NCBI GenBank assembly: GCA_021828865.1
Contig: JAJZCW010000013.1
Location: 1 to 64,000, forward strand
DNA: 64,000 nt
Source: Bacillota bacterium
GTDB lineage: Bacteria; Bacillota; Bacilli; Alicyclobacillales; SLC66
Direction of reading: 5' to 3'
Shown in pieces: positions 19,005-28,609 of this stretch. Position 1 is the stretch's first letter, and each line of letters opens with the position of its first letter. The translations under genes were made by a program, and so were the position numbers. Under the pieces are notes generated by a model that saw only the letters and a program-made list of their open reading frames with translations, made no database searches and was not told the origin of the DNA.

Positions 19005-20519
19005 ATGAATGGAACAACGAAGAGGAATTCCCGCGTTCCGCAATGGCAACAACGGATGCTGGAATGGGTTCGACTACTTCAAGCTGCCGATTCGCTTAGT
19101 GACATTGAACTGCAGCAGATTGCCAAGTTACCATGGCGCGTAGCTGGAATTTTTAAAATTGATACTGTACAAAATTCGATCCGGGCCAATTCCATTAAGG
19201 GATATGAAAGATTGGGGATTTTAGAGGCGGAATTTCCACTTATGCCCGAGAATAACCTGATTTCCTATGTATACATAAGGAACGAGACCATCAGGATCGA
19301 TAGCGATGAAGACAAAGAACATTATCAATTAGGAGAATTCAGTCATCGGGTATGGAGAGAGCTGGGGCTGAAGAAAGCGGCTGCCATTCCGCTCATTCAT
19401 AGTGGCGTGACAGTGGGCGGGATTTTTATTGCTGGAGGGGATGAGGAGGATTTTTCCCCCATTGCGCTTGAATCCTTGGAATTGATTGCGCCAATGCTCG
19501 CTTTTTTGATTGTGAAACAAGGCATTTTAGATATGCTGGAAGGGGAAAATCGCGCATTTCGATGGATACAAGAAATGTCGCAGATTTTGCTGTTTGTTCG
19601 GGATGAGGAAGAGCTTTGGAGGCAATTTCGCGACATGCTGATGCAACTTGGGCATGTCAACGGTGGGGTGTATGCGATCAACCATGAAACTGGATGGCGG
19701 GTGGAAGATGTTTTTGGGCCCATTTCCACTTATCGCGACCAGCTGGACGTTGATTTCCCGATGTGGCTGACTCATCGCAATTTGAACAATTTTCAGCAGC
19801 AGCGTTTTATCTGGACAAGTCCTGGGGTGAAAATACTTCCGCCTTATATCGTCGATGAACCGGAAAATGGGCAGGGCGTACTCACTTTTATTTCTGATGA
19901 AAAAGAATTATATGCGGCGCTCGCCATCTATTCTGAAGTTGCAGACGGTATGTTAAGGCGGTTGCTACCACCGTTAATTCAATCTTTTACACTGGCTTTT
20001 CGGTTGATCCGTCAGCGCAAACTGCTGGCGCGTATGAGTACCCATGATGCGTTGACAGGCATCTGGAATAGGCGAGCACTGGAGACGCATTTTGAAGATT
20101 TGATGGCTAAGCACATTCCTGATCCGATGGTGATGGCCTTGCTTGATCTTGATTATTTTAAGGAGTTAAATGATCGGGAAGGTCATGAGCGCGGTGATCA
20201 AGCGCTGATTGAGATTGCGCGGTTTTTCGAGACGAATATTGGCGATAAGGATGTCATCGCAAGGCTTGGCGGCGATGAATTTGTACTTATTTTCTATAAT
20301 ATATCATGGACGCACGAAACTGCAGCATTGCTAAAGCATTTGGTTCGCGGAGCGCCATTAGAAAAATTCGGCTTACAGCTTACCATAGGAGTCGTCGATT
20401 GCAATATGGAGTGCAATGATTTTCGTTCGTGCTATCGGTTGGCCGATGAGCGTCTATATATCGGTAAGCGCAACGGCAAAAGCTCCATCTCAGCTCCAGA
20501 GGGATTGATCGCGTTATAA
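19005..20519 (+). CDS. GAF-like sensor diguanylate cyclase (GGDEF)
   Basis: A 504-residue soluble protein with a C-terminal GGDEF domain (about 345-500); the catalytic GGDEF is intact at 422-426 and DLDYFKELND is the metal/GTP motif, so it should make c-di-GMP. An N-terminal part with a GAF-like pattern (LGLKKAAAIPLIHSGVTVGGIFIAG, about 118-145) precedes a middle region WIQEMSQILLFVRDEEELWRQFRDM shared with the GGDEF protein at 29915-31252. No membrane helices and no RxxD inhibitory site that I can identify. Begins 17 bases after the flavin reductase gene. Confidence 0.88.
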   Translation: MNGTTKRNSRVPQWQQRMLEWVRLLQAADSLSDIELQQIAKLPWRVAGIFKIDTVQNSIRANSIKGYERLGILEAEFPLMPENNLISYVYIRNETIRIDSDEDKEHYQLGEFSHRVWRELGLKKAAAIPLIHSGVTVGGIFIAGGDEEDFSPIALESLELIAPMLAFLIVKQGILDMLEGENRAFRWIQEMSQILLFVRDEEELWRQFRDMLMQLGHVNGGVYAINHETGWRVEDVFGPISTYRDQLDVDFPMWLTHRNLNNFQQQRFIWTSPGVKILPPYIVDEPENGQGVLTFISDEKELYAALAIYSEVADGMLRRLLPPLIQSFTLAFRLIRQRKLLARMSTHDALTGIWNRRALETHFEDLMAKHIPDPMVMALLDLDYFKELNDREGHERGDQALIEIARFFETNIGDKDVIARLGGDEFVLIFYNISWTHETAALLKHLVRGAPLEKFGLQLTIGVVDCNMECNDFRSCYRLADERLYIGKRNGKSSISAPEGLIAL

Positions 20520-20546
20520 AAAGAGAGACAAGGGAGAGAACTGCAA

Positions 20547-21041
20547 GTGGAGATAGAAAACAGAGATGTAATATTGCGACTTTTGCATCAAAATGGACGA
20601 TTGTCCGCAGAAACGATCGCTTCCATGATTGGGGAAACCCCTGAGAACGTTTCGCAAATGATCAAGGAAATGGAAGACGAGCACATCATTTTACGTTATT
20701 CTGCCACGATCAATTGGGAAAAGGTCAAATCTGAACGGGTGACGGCAGTCATTGATGTCAAGGTGACGCCGCAGCGGGAAGTGGGCTTTGATGCAATTGC
20801 AGAGCGGATCTATCGCTTCTCTGAGGTCAAATCAGTGGCATTGATGTCGGGTGCCTACGATCTGCAGGTAGTGATTGAAGGAGATGACATCCGGGAAATT
20901 GCCCGTTTTGTCTCAGAACGTCTTTCCACTATTGATCACGTGATCTCCACTACCACCCATTTTCTGCTTAAAACCTATAAATCGGACGGCGTTATTTTTG
21001 ATGACAATGAAGGCGATCGGCGACTGGTGGTGACACCATGA
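20547..21041 (+). CDS. Lrp/AsnC family transcriptional regulator
   Basis: A 164-residue Lrp/AsnC protein: N-terminal winged HTH (VILRLLHQNGRLSAETIASMIGETPENVSQMIKEMEDEHIIL) and a C-terminal RAM ligand-binding domain (EVKSVALMSGAYDLQVVIEGDDIREIARFV). It overlaps the aminotransferase gene by four bases (ATGA), so it probably responds to an amino acid handled by that enzyme. Start GTG at 20547 with AAGGGAGAG upstream. The same gene pair occurs in Bacillus (yugG-patB/alaT style arrangement), from family knowledge. Confidence 0.88.
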   Translation: MEIENRDVILRLLHQNGRLSAETIASMIGETPENVSQMIKEMEDEHIILRYSATINWEKVKSERVTAVIDVKVTPQREVGFDAIAERIYRFSEVKSVALMSGAYDLQVVIEGDDIREIARFVSERLSTIDHVISTTTHFLLKTYKSDGVIFDDNEGDRRLVVTP

Positions 21042-22216
21042 CGGAATTGACTCATCGCTTGTCGAAAACCGTTCGCGACTTGCCCCCCTCCGGAATCAGG
21101 CGCTTTTTTGATTTGGCAAGTCAAATGCAGGATGTCATCTCGCTTGGCGTAGGGGAGCCTGATTTTGTGACGCCATGGCACGTGCGTGAAGCCAGTATCT
21201 ACGCACTGGAGAGAGGCTTTACCTCCTATACGGCGAACGCTGGTCTCATCGAATTGCGCAAGGAAATCAGCCGTTATTTGCGTAAATTTGAGCTAGATTA
21301 CGATCCGGAAACAGAAATTCTAGTGACCATTGGTGGCAGTGAGGCGATTGATTTAGCGCTGCGGACGTTGCTAGAACCTGGTGAGGAAGTGCTCATTCCC
21401 GAACCGACCTATGTGTCTTATCGACCATGCGCGGTGCTGGCAGGAGGTACGCCTGTCGTCGTGCCGACCGGGATGAAGGATGATTTTCGTTTGACCAAAA
21501 AGGAATTGACTGCAGCCGTGACCGCAAACACCAAGGTGCTCGTTATGTCCTATCCCAACAATCCCACAGGTGCGGTGATGGGATCGGATGACCTAAGAGA
21601 CGTGGCAGAACTCGCGATGGCACGTGACTTCTTCGTGGTGACCGATGAAATCTATGCGGAACTATCTTATGGGGAAATTCATCGCAGTATTGCGGCGATC
21701 CCTGGCATGAAAGAGCGCACCATCCTGGTCAGTGGATTATCGAAGGCTTACGCCATGACAGGCTGGCGGGTCGGATATGTGGCGGCACCTCGTGAAATTA
21801 TGCAGGAACTCATCAAGATTCACCAATATACCATTCTCTGTGCACCGGTCATGGGACAGATGGCAGCGATTGAGGCATTTCGTCATGGGGATTCCGAACG
21901 AGACAGAATGGTCGAAAGTTACAACGAACGTAGGCGATTGGTGGTGAGCGGACTTAAAAGGATCGGGCTTGATTGTCATGAACCAAAGGGTGCTTTTTAT
22001 GCCTTCCCTTCCATCGCCTCCACAGGCCTTACCTCCGAACAGTTTGCTGAAGGGCTTTTGAAAGAAGGCAAGGTGGCCGTTGTCCCTGGTCATGTGTTTG
22101 GGGAGTCAGGAGAAGGATTTATCCGCGCTTCCTACGCCACGTCTGTTGAGCAGATTGAACGGGCGCTGGAGCGGATGGATCGTTTTGTCCAAAAGTTTCA
22201 GCCTCAGCAGGTTTAG
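21038..22216 (+). CDS. PLP-dependent class I/II aminotransferase
   Basis: A 392-residue fold-type I aminotransferase. The PLP lysine is in SGLSKAYAMTGWRVGY, with SYPNNPTGAVM and VTDEIYAELSYG contributing cofactor contacts, and the C-terminal FIRASYATS carries the carboxylate-binding Arg. The subgroup resembles PatA/AlaT-type enzymes acting on alanine, aspartate or aromatic amino acids; the substrate cannot be fixed from sequence alone. Translationally coupled to the Lrp-type regulator upstream. Confidence 0.9.
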   Translation: MTELTHRLSKTVRDLPPSGIRRFFDLASQMQDVISLGVGEPDFVTPWHVREASIYALERGFTSYTANAGLIELRKEISRYLRKFELDYDPETEILVTIGGSEAIDLALRTLLEPGEEVLIPEPTYVSYRPCAVLAGGTPVVVPTGMKDDFRLTKKELTAAVTANTKVLVMSYPNNPTGAVMGSDDLRDVAELAMARDFFVVTDEIYAELSYGEIHRSIAAIPGMKERTILVSGLSKAYAMTGWRVGYVAAPREIMQELIKIHQYTILCAPVMGQMAAIEAFRHGDSERDRMVESYNERRRLVVSGLKRIGLDCHEPKGAFYAFPSIASTGLTSEQFAEGLLKEGKVAVVPGHVFGESGEGFIRASYATSVEQIERALERMDRFVQKFQPQQV

Positions 22217-22219
22217 GTC

Positions 22220-22636
22220 ATGGATGAACGCTGGCTGACCTACCTGTATTTTTTTAATGTGGAGAAAAACTATTTTGAGTGTCACGAATTCGGGGAATCG
22301 CTTTGGCTCGATACCGGGAGACCCGAGGCATTAAAAGGGATGATTCAGGCGGCAGTATGCCTTTATCACCTGGAGAATGGCAACATCAGGGGTGGTTACT
22401 CCATGTGGCTACGTGCCAGGCAGTATTTGCTACCGGTGAAACCGGAATACATGGGGATTGACGTGAATAGCTTGATTGATCAGATCAATGAGGTGTTTTA
22501 TCGCGTCCCCCATGGCTGGAGGGACAAAGTCGTTTCGAGTAATGAAGTGGCAGAACTAAGGTTACCTGAAGTGTTCGTTCACATAATGGATCCAGAACTG
22601 ATGCGTCAAATGGACGGTTTTTCACCTAGTGAATAA
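22220..22636 (+). CDS. DUF309 domain protein
   Basis: A 138-residue small helical protein matching DUF309: YFNVEKNYFECHEFGESLW followed by LKGMIQAAVCLYHLENGNIRGGYSMWLRARQYL. The conserved CHE..W pattern of the family is present. Function unknown; it may form a helical bundle. It starts three bases after the aminotransferase stop, so is likely cotranscribed, and its last 11 bases overlap the convergent phosphate transporter gene. Confidence 0.8.
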   Translation: MDERWLTYLYFFNVEKNYFECHEFGESLWLDTGRPEALKGMIQAAVCLYHLENGNIRGGYSMWLRARQYLLPVKPEYMGIDVNSLIDQINEVFYRVPHGWRDKVVSSNEVAELRLPEVFVHIMDPELMRQMDGFSPSE

Positions 22637-23585
22637 AAAAAGAGGCTAGGATGCCAAAAAGGACCGCCACAGGTAGGGTCAACGCCCAGGCCACATAAAG
22701 CCTGATGACTTTGGTGCGGTTCAAGTGATGGTGACGCAGATCGTGACCAACGCCAATCAGGGCGCTATCGATGGTTTGGGTGGTACTGACGGGCCCACCG
22801 AGTAATGCTGCGCCAATCACCACCATCACCGAGGTTGTTTGGATGGAGGCAACGTGTTTTGGCTTTAGTTCGTAAAAAGCGTGACCAATGGTTTGCGCGA
22901 TGCGACCACCGCCAAGCAGTGCGCCAAAGATCCAAACGATGGTGGAGATGGCCACGAGCATCAATGTAATGTGAAAGTGTGGTGATATTCGCTCAATCAC
23001 AAGAAGGCTGGCCGCAAGGCCGATTGCTTTTTCTGCATCGTTGGCACCATAGGCGAGACCTTGTAAAAAGGAAAGCATATAAGAGAGTGGGCGCCACACG
23101 AGATCCCATTTGGATTCTAGGCGATGGCGAATTTTTCGCTCCAGTTTGTACAAAAGTTCTCCTGCCAAAAAGCCGAGGGTGACTGATAGGATGATCGAAA
23201 GAATGGTCATCCAAAGTCCATGAAAGTGAATGGCATGCAGCCCTAGACGCGAGCCGGCGGTCCCGATCAGACCACCGACAAGGGCAAGCGAAGTGCTGGT
23301 GGGCATCCTGATGATCCAGCTCAACACTAGCGTCGCGAGTGTGGCTAGCATCGCGCCGTTCAAGATATAGACATCGCCCGCCTGCAGTTGGATGATGTTA
23401 TTGCCGATCGTGTCTGCCACACGTGCGCCCAGCACAAATGGACCGATGACAATACCTGCGAGCAATAGTAAAAAAGTGATTTTCCATTTGGTGCCGATGT
23501 GCTCTACCAGCCCCAACAAGTTGCCCCCATCGTTCCAACCGGAAACGCCCTGAAAAATGACCAGTAGCAAGAAAGCGAGATCCAT
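22626..23585 (-). CDS. pit: PiT-family inorganic phosphate transporter
   Basis: A 319-residue membrane protein of the PiT family (low-affinity, ion-coupled phosphate uptake). Two repeated signatures are visible: GVSGWNDGGNLLG near the N-terminus and LQGLAYGANDAEKAIGLA in the middle, with GGPVSTTQTIDSALIGVG near the C-terminus; each repeat carries the conserved Asn-Asp. About nine to ten membrane helices. No PhoU-like partner is adjacent. Start ATG at 23585, 15 bases downstream of the chloride channel gene stop, so the two may be cotranscribed. Confidence 0.88.
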   Translation of the reverse strand: MDLAFLLLVIFQGVSGWNDGGNLLGLVEHIGTKWKITFLLLLAGIVIGPFVLGARVADTIGNNIIQLQAGDVYILNGAMLATLATLVLSWIIRMPTSTSLALVGGLIGTAGSRLGLHAIHFHGLWMTILSIILSVTLGFLAGELLYKLERKIRHRLESKWDLVWRPLSYMLSFLQGLAYGANDAEKAIGLAASLLVIERISPHFHITLMLVAISTIVWIFGALLGGGRIAQTIGHAFYELKPKHVASIQTTSVMVVIGAALLGGPVSTTQTIDSALIGVGHDLRHHHLNRTKVIRLYVAWALTLPVAVLFGILASFFIH

Positions 23586-23600
23586 AGTAGTTGCCTCATT

Positions 23601-25301
23601 CTAATCTTGATAGGATCGTACAATATCAGAACTTCCAATGACTCCTTTTGCCACATTGTTTTCATCCAAAACGAGCAGATAAGTGGTGTTCATTTCGTTC
23701 ATTAAAGTGCTCGCCTCGCTTAAGGTGGCATTCGCAGGAATGGTGCCAATGACAGGAGGTAATAGTTCCTGCAGTTTGGAGGTCTCTTTTCCGAGTTGGA
23801 TGTTTTCTAAGATCTGAGACCTTGCGACACTTCCCAGTATAAGGCCATCGCTATCTTTTACGTTAACAAACCATTCTTTTGTCTTCTTGATGGTGTCAAG
23901 CGCTTCACGAAGTGTCATTCCACCATCGATCGTAAGTCTGCCAGATTGCATCGCTTCTTTTACAAGTACAGAGGACAAATGGTCAGGATTGCGCTTGCGC
24001 AAAATGTCGAGGCCGCGCCTTGCCAACTTCATCGTATAGATGCTTTCTCTCGACAACTTTGAGGACACGGCAGTGGCAATCACTGCGGCCAGCATCAGCG
24101 GTAGGATAAGCTGATAGTTACCCGTCATTTCAAAGAGCATCACCATGGCAGTGATCGGTGCGTGAGCAGAACCTGCAAATACCGCCGCCATACCAACGGC
24201 TGCAAACACGCCGTCACTGACAGGCAAATGAGGGAACAGCAACTTTAAGATAATCCCGTATGCCCCGCCAAGCATGGAGCCCATAAATAGCCCAGGTGCG
24301 AAAACACCACCTGATCCACCTGCCGCAAGAGTGAGTGACGTCATCACCAACTTGAGAATGAGAAGGACAATTAACGTACCGAGTACGATGTGATTGACCA
24401 GCGCCTTTTCCACCGTGGGATAACCTACACCAAAGAGTTGTGGGAAAAAGTAACCGATAATGCCGATGAGGATACCGCCTGACGCTGGTTTTAACCATTC
24501 TGGAAGTTTTTTTAGCTTATCGTACATGTCTTCAAAGATGAACAACACACGAATATAGAATACGCCGTATAGCCCTCCTAAAACCCCCAGGATGGCAAAC
24601 AATAGCAGGATGTAAAAATTGCCTGACACGGTATAGTGGGGGAGTGGAAATGACGCGAAATTGCCAAAATACGTTCGCCCTATATCCGCAGAAATCACGG
24701 AGGAAATCACGATCGCACTGACGTTAGTCAATTCAATACTGCCCAAGACGATCTCAAATGCAAATAGGGCGCCGCCAATCGGGGCATTGAACGTTGCTGC
24801 AATACCAGCCGCTGCGCCGCATGCCACGAGCGTTTTGCGCATCCTCTCGTTGACGCCAAAGAGTTGGCCAAATGTCGAGCCCCATGCGGAACCGATCTGA
24901 ACGATAGGACCCTCGCGGCCAACCGAACCACCTGAACCAAGCGTGATGGCGGAGGCGAGCGCTTTGAAGATAACAATGCGAGGACGGATGATACCTTTAT
25001 TCTCGGTAATAGCCACCATCACCTCTGGCACTCCATGTCCTTTAGCTTCACGGGCAAAAAAGTAGACAAGGGGTCCTACAATCAACCCACCAATAATGGG
25101 GACAAAGAAAGATCGGACACCATGGTAGGATGCTAACTGGATTTGAGTGTGGTGGAAAAAAAGGAAGGTGAATTCTGTAATCATCCAGCGAAAGACAACG
25201 GCTCCATATCCGCCGCCAAGTCCGATGATGGCAGCATAGAGAAGAATGGTGATTGGTTCGGACAATACTTTGGTGATCGAACGGTGAACTGACGCGAGCA
25301 T
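23601..25301 (-). CDS. ClC-family chloride channel/antiporter with C-terminal CBS domains
   Basis: A 566-residue ClC protein: membrane domain with the anion-selectivity segments GHGVPEVM, GSGGSVGREGPIVQIG and GGVFAPGLFMGSMLGG, then a pair of CBS domains (about residues 445-566). The gating glutamate of GREGP is present. ATG at 25301 is chosen because GGAGG (25312-25316) lies ten bases upstream; 11 further upstream codons are open. Its leader contains a short inverted repeat (AGACCGT / ACGGTCT). Physiological ion is chloride in most relatives; other halides cannot be excluded. Confidence 0.9.
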   Translation of the reverse strand: MLASVHRSITKVLSEPITILLYAAIIGLGGGYGAVVFRWMITEFTFLFFHHTQIQLASYHGVRSFFVPIIGGLIVGPLVYFFAREAKGHGVPEVMVAITENKGIIRPRIVIFKALASAITLGSGGSVGREGPIVQIGSAWGSTFGQLFGVNERMRKTLVACGAAAGIAATFNAPIGGALFAFEIVLGSIELTNVSAIVISSVISADIGRTYFGNFASFPLPHYTVSGNFYILLLFAILGVLGGLYGVFYIRVLFIFEDMYDKLKKLPEWLKPASGGILIGIIGYFFPQLFGVGYPTVEKALVNHIVLGTLIVLLILKLVMTSLTLAAGGSGGVFAPGLFMGSMLGGAYGIILKLLFPHLPVSDGVFAAVGMAAVFAGSAHAPITAMVMLFEMTGNYQLILPLMLAAVIATAVSSKLSRESIYTMKLARRGLDILRKRNPDHLSSVLVKEAMQSGRLTIDGGMTLREALDTIKKTKEWFVNVKDSDGLILGSVARSQILENIQLGKETSKLQELLPPVIGTIPANATLSEASTLMNEMNTTYLLVLDENNVAKGVIGSSDIVRSYQD

Positions 25302-25473
25302 ATTGATTAGGCCTCCAAAACAAATCAAAATCAAGACCGTAAATAGGGGTTCACGGTCTCCCTTCTATCTGATTTTAATATAAAAGGCCAATTTACAATA
25401 GTTAAATTCAAAGATTCCATATAACAAAAACGTTACAATGAAGGGTGTTGGTGTGCCAATTAGGAAGGGGAGA

Positions 25474-25517
25474 TCCATTCAGCAGAGATCTCTAAGTATC
25501 GTTCTCTGCTGAATGGA
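25474..25517. repeat. Perfect 15-bp inverted repeat
   Basis: TCCATTCAGCAGAGA (25474-25488) pairs with TCTCTGCTGAATGGA (25503-25517) around a 14-base loop. It lies just beyond the stop of the flavoprotein gene, where a terminator would be expected, but neither strand has a T-run after it. Confidence 0.6.
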
Positions 25518-25524
25518 AGGATGA

Positions 25525-26526
25525 TTAAAGCAGCACGGGTTCCTTGGATGCTGACCAGTTCACCCAGCGTTCAGGCATATGACCTTCCTGGCGGAGGATT
25601 TTATTGATCCAAACGCCCGCCTGCGCGCCTTCGCCAATCGCGATCATGGCTTGTTGGGTATGTGCCACGATGTCGCCTACCGCCCACACGCCTGGCACAT
25701 TAGTTTGCTTGGTGCGGGGATCGACTGTGATATGTCCGTTATCCAGCGTTTCTACACCTAATTTTTTTGCTAATTCAGAATGGACGCTGTACATACCGAG
25801 GGCAGAAAATACCTTGTCAGTCTCGATGACCGTTCCGTCTTGCAGGATTACTTGTTCCACGCGTTCCCGGTCTTCGCCCACAAATTCCTTCAATGGGCTA
25901 TGATAGACGGGGATTTCGTATTCTGCTAATTGCTGCATCAGTTCATCGCTAATGGTGGCGGTGGGGTCCACGTTGACCACCGTGATGTGTTTGGTCCAAT
26001 TTAAGAGCATCAATGCTTTGCTTGGTGCCGCATTGCCTTTTCCCACCACTACCACGCGTTGGTTGAGCACTTCATAACCATCACAATCCGCGCAGTAGTA
26101 AATGCCATAACCTGCCCAGTGATAAACATTGGGCACTTCGGGGTGGCGATCCATAATGCCAGTGGAAATCACCAGTTTTTTTGCGCGCACGATGTCGATT
26201 TGATCTTTGATTCCCTCTTTTAACTCTTTGCGCCGTTGCGCGGTAATGGTGAATAAGCCATCTTCATCTTTCCTTACGTCTGTAGCGACTTTCATCAGAA
26301 ATTCGACACCGTATTGTTCCGCCTGCTTTTTGCCTTTCTTAAGCAGATCCATCCCTGATACCCCTTCAGGATACCCCAGCATGTTCATGTATCTGGGAGT
26401 GTAAAAGGTACGCCCCTTGCTACGGTCGATAACAAGGGTTTTCCAGCCATAACGTCCAGCATGGATGGCGGCCTGCAACCCACCAACGCCTCCGCCTATT
26501 ATCACTACATCATATAAGTTGTCCAT
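25525..26526 (-). CDS. Thioredoxin-reductase-like NAD(P)/FAD oxidoreductase
   Basis: A 333-residue flavoprotein of the thioredoxin reductase fold. FAD-binding GGGVGGLQAA at the N-terminus, a redox CxxC (YYCADCDGYE), a second Rossmann motif (VVVVGKGNAAPSKAL) and the C-terminal FAD motif (WAVGDIVAHTQQAMIAIGEG) are present. With the CxxC intact it could reduce a thioredoxin-like or sulfur-transfer partner. Start ATG at 26526 has AGGGG eight bases upstream; an ATG at 26532 and one at 26583 are less well placed. A CsoR/CstR-like palindrome lies 58 bases upstream, which hints at sulfur or copper control. Confidence 0.85.
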   Translation of the reverse strand: MDNLYDVVIIGGGVGGLQAAIHAGRYGWKTLVIDRSKGRTFYTPRYMNMLGYPEGVSGMDLLKKGKKQAEQYGVEFLMKVATDVRKDEDGLFTITAQRRKELKEGIKDQIDIVRAKKLVISTGIMDRHPEVPNVYHWAGYGIYYCADCDGYEVLNQRVVVVGKGNAAPSKALMLLNWTKHITVVNVDPTATISDELMQQLAEYEIPVYHSPLKEFVGEDRERVEQVILQDGTVIETDKVFSALGMYSVHSELAKKLGVETLDNGHITVDPRTKQTNVPGVWAVGDIVAHTQQAMIAIGEGAQAGVWINKILRQEGHMPERWVNWSASKEPVLL

Positions 26527-26583
26527 GTTCATCCCCTGTATCGAATGTCTTTGTCTTGCTGAGTGCAGTATAGCACAAATCAA

Positions 26584-26601
26584 TATACCCTTTGGGGTAT
26601 A
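26584..26601. promoter_or_regulatory. CsoR/CstR-like operator palindrome
   Basis: TATACCC (26584-26590), four bases, then GGGTATA (26595-26601): a perfect inverted repeat with the GC-rich core and AT flanks typical of CsoR-family repressor sites. It lies ahead of the flavoprotein gene. Confidence 0.5.
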
Positions 26602-26641
26602 AATGAAAAATTCAAGTATTTGTCACAATGATTATCTTATA

Positions 26642-27961
26642 TTAATTATTGCGAATCAAGACGAGAATGGCACCCAGTAATAGTAGGATCAGTGTCGGGA
26701 TGAGATTATGGATACCGCTGAAAATGATCAACATCAGGGCGGTGATGGTGGCCAACAAGGCGAGTCCACGGCGCCACCATGAGGAGGAAAGAAGTCCGCT
26801 CCAGTCTGCCGTTTTGTGGAAGCTAACGGCAATAAATACGATGGCATAGGGGATAAGTGCGGTGAGTGAACTGGCTGCGATGGCCTCTGAAAAAAGCGGT
26901 AATAGTGCGACTATCGTGATGATCAGTCCTGTTACAAATGGCAGTGATCGGTGAAATTCGCCATTGTGATGCTTGATTGCATGTGGGGCTGGAAGCAGTT
27001 GATCACGAATGAGGGACTGGGTGAGCGAAGAGGTGGAAATCATCCATGAAAGCAGCGAACTGATGACGACAGCCACCGCACCCCAGGCGATCACATGTCC
27101 CAGCCATGGCGCATATTCAGCGCCAATTAATACGAGTGGATTAGCACTGCTAGCCATGAGGTGGGTGGGGAGTGCCAATACGGCAGCAAAAGCGACGAGG
27201 ATGTAGAGCACTCCCACCAACGTGGATCCGATCAACATGCCACGACCTAGTGCCAACTGATTTTTATAAGACCCGCTCGGTACTGCCACCGCTTCCCAAC
27301 CTGAATAAGTCCAAAACGCGTAGAAGGTCGCAAGCCATACGGGGCTGCCAAAATGCGGATGAAGCATTTGTGCCAAATGTAGGCTTTCTTTACCGTGAGG
27401 AATTACCACTGCTTGCGAGATCCCGTGCCACAGCCCCAGAGTGATGCTTAGCACTAGCAACAATAACGTGAAAATCGTGAGTACCCGCTGTACCATCATG
27501 CCTACATGGATGCCCTGCGCCGTAATGATGACAAGGATGGCTACGATGGAGATGCCGATCAGGGTGCTAAATGGCAAACCCATCTGAAAAAACATGTGAA
27601 TCAGCGCCGTCAAGAGTGCCGATGCAGCTCCTTGGGCGGAAAGCCAGAATGACCACGCAACAAATAACCCTAGACGTTTGCTGACATGATCGCGCAAAAA
27701 TACGTAGGGTCCGCCTGATTCTGCTAATATGCCTGTCAGATCGCTGAATGAAAGTGCCATTGGAAAGCTGAGCACCACAATGAAAACCCATGCCCAAACG
27801 GCGTCTGATTGTGCTGTTTTTACAGTGAGGGCGAGAATGGTGAAAATCCCCGCTCCCACCATACTACTGACGGTAAGTGACACCGCGTCTATGATGCCGA
27901 GTCTGCGAATTGAACTTGACCTGCTGCTTTTCATAGGGAAAATTCTAGCTGAATTGATCAT
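26642..27961 (-). CDS. APC-superfamily amino acid permease
   Basis: A 439-residue secondary transporter with about 12 membrane helices. It opens with LGIIDAVSLTVSSMVGAGIFTI, the helix 1 substrate-site glycine motif of the APC superfamily, and contains FYAFWTYSGWEAVAVPSGSYKN in the helix 6 region. Substrate probably an amino acid, not predictable. Start given at ATG 27961; ATG 27934 (MKSSRSSS) is an alternative. Neither has a strong ribosome binding site. Confidence 0.82.
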   Translation of the reverse strand: MINSARIFPMKSSRSSSIRRLGIIDAVSLTVSSMVGAGIFTILALTVKTAQSDAVWAWVFIVVLSFPMALSFSDLTGILAESGGPYVFLRDHVSKRLGLFVAWSFWLSAQGAASALLTALIHMFFQMGLPFSTLIGISIVAILVIITAQGIHVGMMVQRVLTIFTLLLLVLSITLGLWHGISQAVVIPHGKESLHLAQMLHPHFGSPVWLATFYAFWTYSGWEAVAVPSGSYKNQLALGRGMLIGSTLVGVLYILVAFAAVLALPTHLMASSANPLVLIGAEYAPWLGHVIAWGAVAVVISSLLSWMISTSSLTQSLIRDQLLPAPHAIKHHNGEFHRSLPFVTGLIITIVALLPLFSEAIAASSLTALIPYAIVFIAVSFHKTADWSGLLSSSWWRRGLALLATITALMLIIFSGIHNLIPTLILLLLGAILVLIRNN

Positions 27962-28005
27962 TAAAAAGCAAGCTTCATAGGGCTTGTTGACGGATGAGAA
28001 GCGGT

Positions 28006-28578
28006 TTAGAAAAATTTCTTGGCGCTTTCTTCTTCGCGCAAAATTTGAACCACTTCTCGAAACCGTTCAGAGTGGACGACCTCGCGTTCACGCAAAAAAA
28101 TCAGCCCATCCTGCAGATCCTTATCATCTGTCATGTCAATCAGTTTTTGATAGACCGAGCGGGCTTTTTCTTCAGCGGCGATGTCTTCATATAAATTGGC
28201 AATGGGGTCGCCTTTAGATGCGATGTACATTACACTAAAAGGCACTCCATTGCCATCCACATAGAAGGGGTCATGACCGTGGTCGGCGTAGTGACCGCCG
28301 AGTCCATGGGCCCTCATTTCTTCCGGGGTTGCTCCTTTGACAAGCTTATGGACCATCGTGGCGATGATCTCTAAATGAGCCAACTCTTCAGTCGCGATGT
28401 CAGTGAGCAAGGCAATCGCCTTGCGGTTTTTCATCCCATATCGCTGATTCATGTATCTGAGCGATGCGGCAAGTTCCCCATCCGGTCCGCCATATTGTGT
28501 GATCAGATACTTAGCCATGCCCACGTCTTTTTGGCTGACACGAACTGGATATTCCAAGCGTTTCTCATATATCCACAA
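28006..28578 (-). CDS. cotJC: Spore coat protein CotJC (manganese-catalase fold)
   Basis: CotJC, 190 residues, a spore-coat protein of the Mn-catalase family. ITQYGGPDGELAASLRYMNQRY and TDIATEELAHLEIIATMVHKL carry metal-ligand glutamates and histidine, with EEKARSVYQKLI and HSERFREVV further on. The TTG at 28578 is preferred because GGGGGAG ends six bases before it and the protein then starts MWIYEKRLEYPV, as in Bacillus; a GTG at 28602 is also open. Its usual partners cotJA and cotJB are about 10 kb away at 38956-39380. A SigK-like box pair lies upstream. Confidence 0.9.
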   Translation of the reverse strand: MWIYEKRLEYPVRVSQKDVGMAKYLITQYGGPDGELAASLRYMNQRYGMKNRKAIALLTDIATEELAHLEIIATMVHKLVKGATPEEMRAHGLGGHYADHGHDPFYVDGNGVPFSVMYIASKGDPIANLYEDIAAEEKARSVYQKLIDMTDDKDLQDGLIFLREREVVHSERFREVVQILREEESAKKFF

Positions 28579-28609
28579 TTCAATCTCCCCCTGCTTAGGC
28601 ACTTGCCTA

